Source of the DNA: Streptomyces kaniharaensis
Lineage (GTDB): Bacteria > Actinomycetota > Actinomycetes > Streptomycetales > Streptomycetaceae
Direction: 5' to 3'
Length of the DNA stretch: 64,000 bases
Assembly: GCF_009569385.1 (NCBI RefSeq)
Contig: NZ_WBOF01000003.1
Location: 496,001 to 560,000 of the forward strand
Below, one piece after another: positions 62,781-64,000 of the stretch (positions within the stretch are counted from its first letter, which is position 1; the number at the start of each line of letters is the position of its first letter). Both the position numbers and the translations under genes were made by a program. A model generated the notes under the pieces. It saw nothing but the letters and a program-made list of their open reading frames with translations. It was not told where the DNA came from and made no database searches.

Positions 62781-64000
62781 TCAGGCGGCGGCGAGGTCTC
62801 CGGCCTGGAGCTGCCAGAGGGATGCGTAGAGTCCGTGCTGGCCGAGCAGTTCGTCGTGGGTGCCCTGCTCGGCCACGACGCCGCCCTTGTCCATGACGTA
62901 GATCCGGTCGGCGTGGCGGACCGTGGACAGCCGGTGGGCGATGATGACCATGGTCCGGTCGGTGGCGAAGTCGCGGAGCGTGCGCTGGATGGCGGCCTCG
63001 GTCTCGTTGTCCACGGCGGACGTGGCCTCGTCGAGGATCACGACCGGGGAGTTCTTGAGGATCGCCCTCGCCAGGGCGATCCGCTGCCGCTGACCGCCCG
63101 ACAGCGCGGCGCCGCGTTCGCCGATCAGCGTGTGGTAGCCGTCCGGCAGCGTCGCGATGAAGGTGTGCGCCTCGGCCATCCGGGCGGCTTCCTCCACGGC
63201 GTGGTCGGAGGCGCCGAAGCTGCCGTACCGGATGTTCTCGGCGATGCTGCCGTCGAAGAGGAACGGGTCCTGGGCGACGAAGCCGATGGCGTTGCGGACG
63301 TCCTGCCGCGGCATGTCGCACAGGTCCCGCCCGTCGAGCAGCACGCTGCCGGACTCCGCGTCCTGGAAGCGCATCAGCAGCTTGGCGATCGTCGTCTTGC
63401 CGGAGCCGGTGGCGCCGACGATGGCGGTGACCCGCCCGGCGGGGATGGTCAGCGAGACGTTCTCCAGCACGGGCGGCCGGTCGGGGTAGGCGAAGGTCAC
63501 CTCGTCGAGGACGATCTCGCCGTGCACCTTCTCGGCGTCGAGCGGTCCGCCGGTGCCGTCGGTCTCGACGGGCAGGGCGCGCAGCCGCTGGACCCGGTCA
63601 TAGGCGGCCAGCGTGCGCTGGTACTGGTCGACGATGCCGCCGAGCCGGTTCATCCGCAGCAGCACCATCTGGGGCAGCCCGATCAGCGGGCTGAACACCT
63701 CGAACGGCAGGGTGCCCTTCAGCACCGAGCGGCCGCCGATCAGCAGGGTGCCGGCCATGGAGCCGGTCGTGCAGACCCGGACGATCTCCGCGTGGCGGAT
63801 CGTGCTCCGGTCGGTCTGCCGGCTGCTCTCCTGGGCCGCCTCGCTCAGCCGGTCGATGCGCTCGGCCTCGTAGTCCTCGGTGCAGAAGCTCTTGACGGTG
63901 GCGCCGGCCTCCAGGGTGTTGACCAGCTGGCTGTGCAGCCTCGCCCGGTGCTCGCCGGAGACGGCGTAGTCAGCCGCGACCTTCTCCTGGTAGTGGAACG
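62781..64000 (-). CDS. ABC exporter, TM-NBD half-transporter (partial, cut at window edge)
   Basis: The frame stays open to base 64000, so the 5' end (helices 1-4 of the membrane domain) is outside the window; ~405 residues are visible. The membrane part includes LVNTLEAGATVKSF, SRQTDRSTIRHAEIV and AGTLLIGGRSVLKGTLPFEV. The ATPase part has Walker A VGATGSGKTTIAKLL, the Q-loop FVAQDPFLF, signature ALSGGQRQRIALARA, Walker B VVILDEATSAVD and switch His in IAHRLSTV. It is the type IV/MsbA-like fold used for peptide and lipid export. Same strand and 106 bases upstream of the NRPS: likely exporter of its product. Such exporters often act as heterodimers, so a partner may lie beyond the edge. Confidence 0.88.
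   Translation of the reverse strand, partial: FHYQEKVAADYAVSGEHRARLHSQLVNTLEAGATVKSFCTEDYEAERIDRLSEAAQESSRQTDRSTIRHAEIVRVCTTGSMAGTLLIGGRSVLKGTLPFEVFSPLIGLPQMVLLRMNRLGGIVDQYQRTLAAYDRVQRLRALPVETDGTGGPLDAEKVHGEIVLDEVTFAYPDRPPVLENVSLTIPAGRVTAIVGATGSGKTTIAKLLMRFQDAESGSVLLDGRDLCDMPRQDVRNAIGFVAQDPFLFDGSIAENIRYGSFGASDHAVEEAARMAEAHTFIATLPDGYHTLIGERGAALSGGQRQRIALARAILKNSPVVILDEATSAVDNETEAAIQRTLRDFATDRTMVIIAHRLSTVRHADRIYVMDKGGVVAEQGTHDELLGQHGLYASLWQLQAGDLAAA

Noticed and set aside
1..64000. CRISPR arrays, tRNA/rRNA genes, insertion sequences or prophage
   Set aside because: I looked for regularly spaced repeats, cloverleaf-like segments and transposase or integrase motifs and found none; the repeats present are NRPS module duplications and short palindromes.

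Overview
The window is GC-rich actinomycete DNA from a Streptomyces or Kitasatospora-like organism. Codons end overwhelmingly in G or C, GTG and TTG starts are frequent, ATGA/GTGA overlaps are common, and family types are typical of Streptomycetaceae (DUF2254, the SCO7613-type membrane protein, a PaaX-type regulator, an ECF sigma factor with a YCII partner, a multimodular NRPS with MbtH). I saw no rRNA, tRNA, CRISPR array, transposase or phage gene.

Layout. 1-5.2 kb: a PAS-LuxR regulator, a CopD-family membrane protein whose start codon abuts a DtxR/DmdR-like iron box, a GH114 lipoprotein, a TMEM175-type channel and a HEAT-repeat protein. 5.2-6.1 kb: decayed DNA, with a small gene carrying an apparent +1 frameshift and a remnant of a DUF1275/YoaK protein. 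6.1-11.3 kb: a complete branched-chain amino acid type ABC importer (binding protein, two permeases, two ATPases), preceded by a tidy operator-like palindrome. 11.5-14.1 kb: a very large zinc-ribbon/multi-TM protein. 14.2-21.0 kb: a tightly overlapping amine-utilisation operon (permease, gamma-glutamylamine synthetase, gamma-glutamyl hydrolase, aldehyde dehydrogenase, SDR alcohol dehydrogenase) divergent from a FadR-type regulator, with a 24-bp imperfect palindrome between them. 21.1-22.7 kb: an NTF2-like protein and a cytochrome P450 that lacks the ExxR motif and seems to start at ATC. 23.0-27.7 kb: DUF2254, an ECF sigma factor with its YCII-domain partner, and a 14-TM drug exporter. 27.6-36.1 kb: an aromatic acid catabolic locus of two divergent operons. 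RidA-like, FAH hydrolase and PaaX regulator lie on one side; cupin, TesB thioesterase, aryl-CoA ligase, anthraniloyl/salicylyl-CoA monooxygenase-reductase and hotdog thioesterase lie on the other.

36.0-64.0 kb: a nonribosomal peptide locus read entirely on the minus strand: an ABC exporter (cut by the window edge), an 8029-residue seven-module NRPS with an integral N-methyltransferase and a terminal thioesterase, MbtH, P450, an SRPBCC protein and a 62-residue protein. Specificity residues read by eye suggest X-Thr-(aromatic?)-Pro-Phe-NMeTyr-Val, with no epimerisation domains. Modules 5 and 6 share near-identical DNA blocks that flank different substrate-selecting cores, and four adenylation domains carry the same in-frame palindromic repeat. 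I do not recognise the product, so this locus and the aromatic-acid locus are the best candidates for something undescribed.
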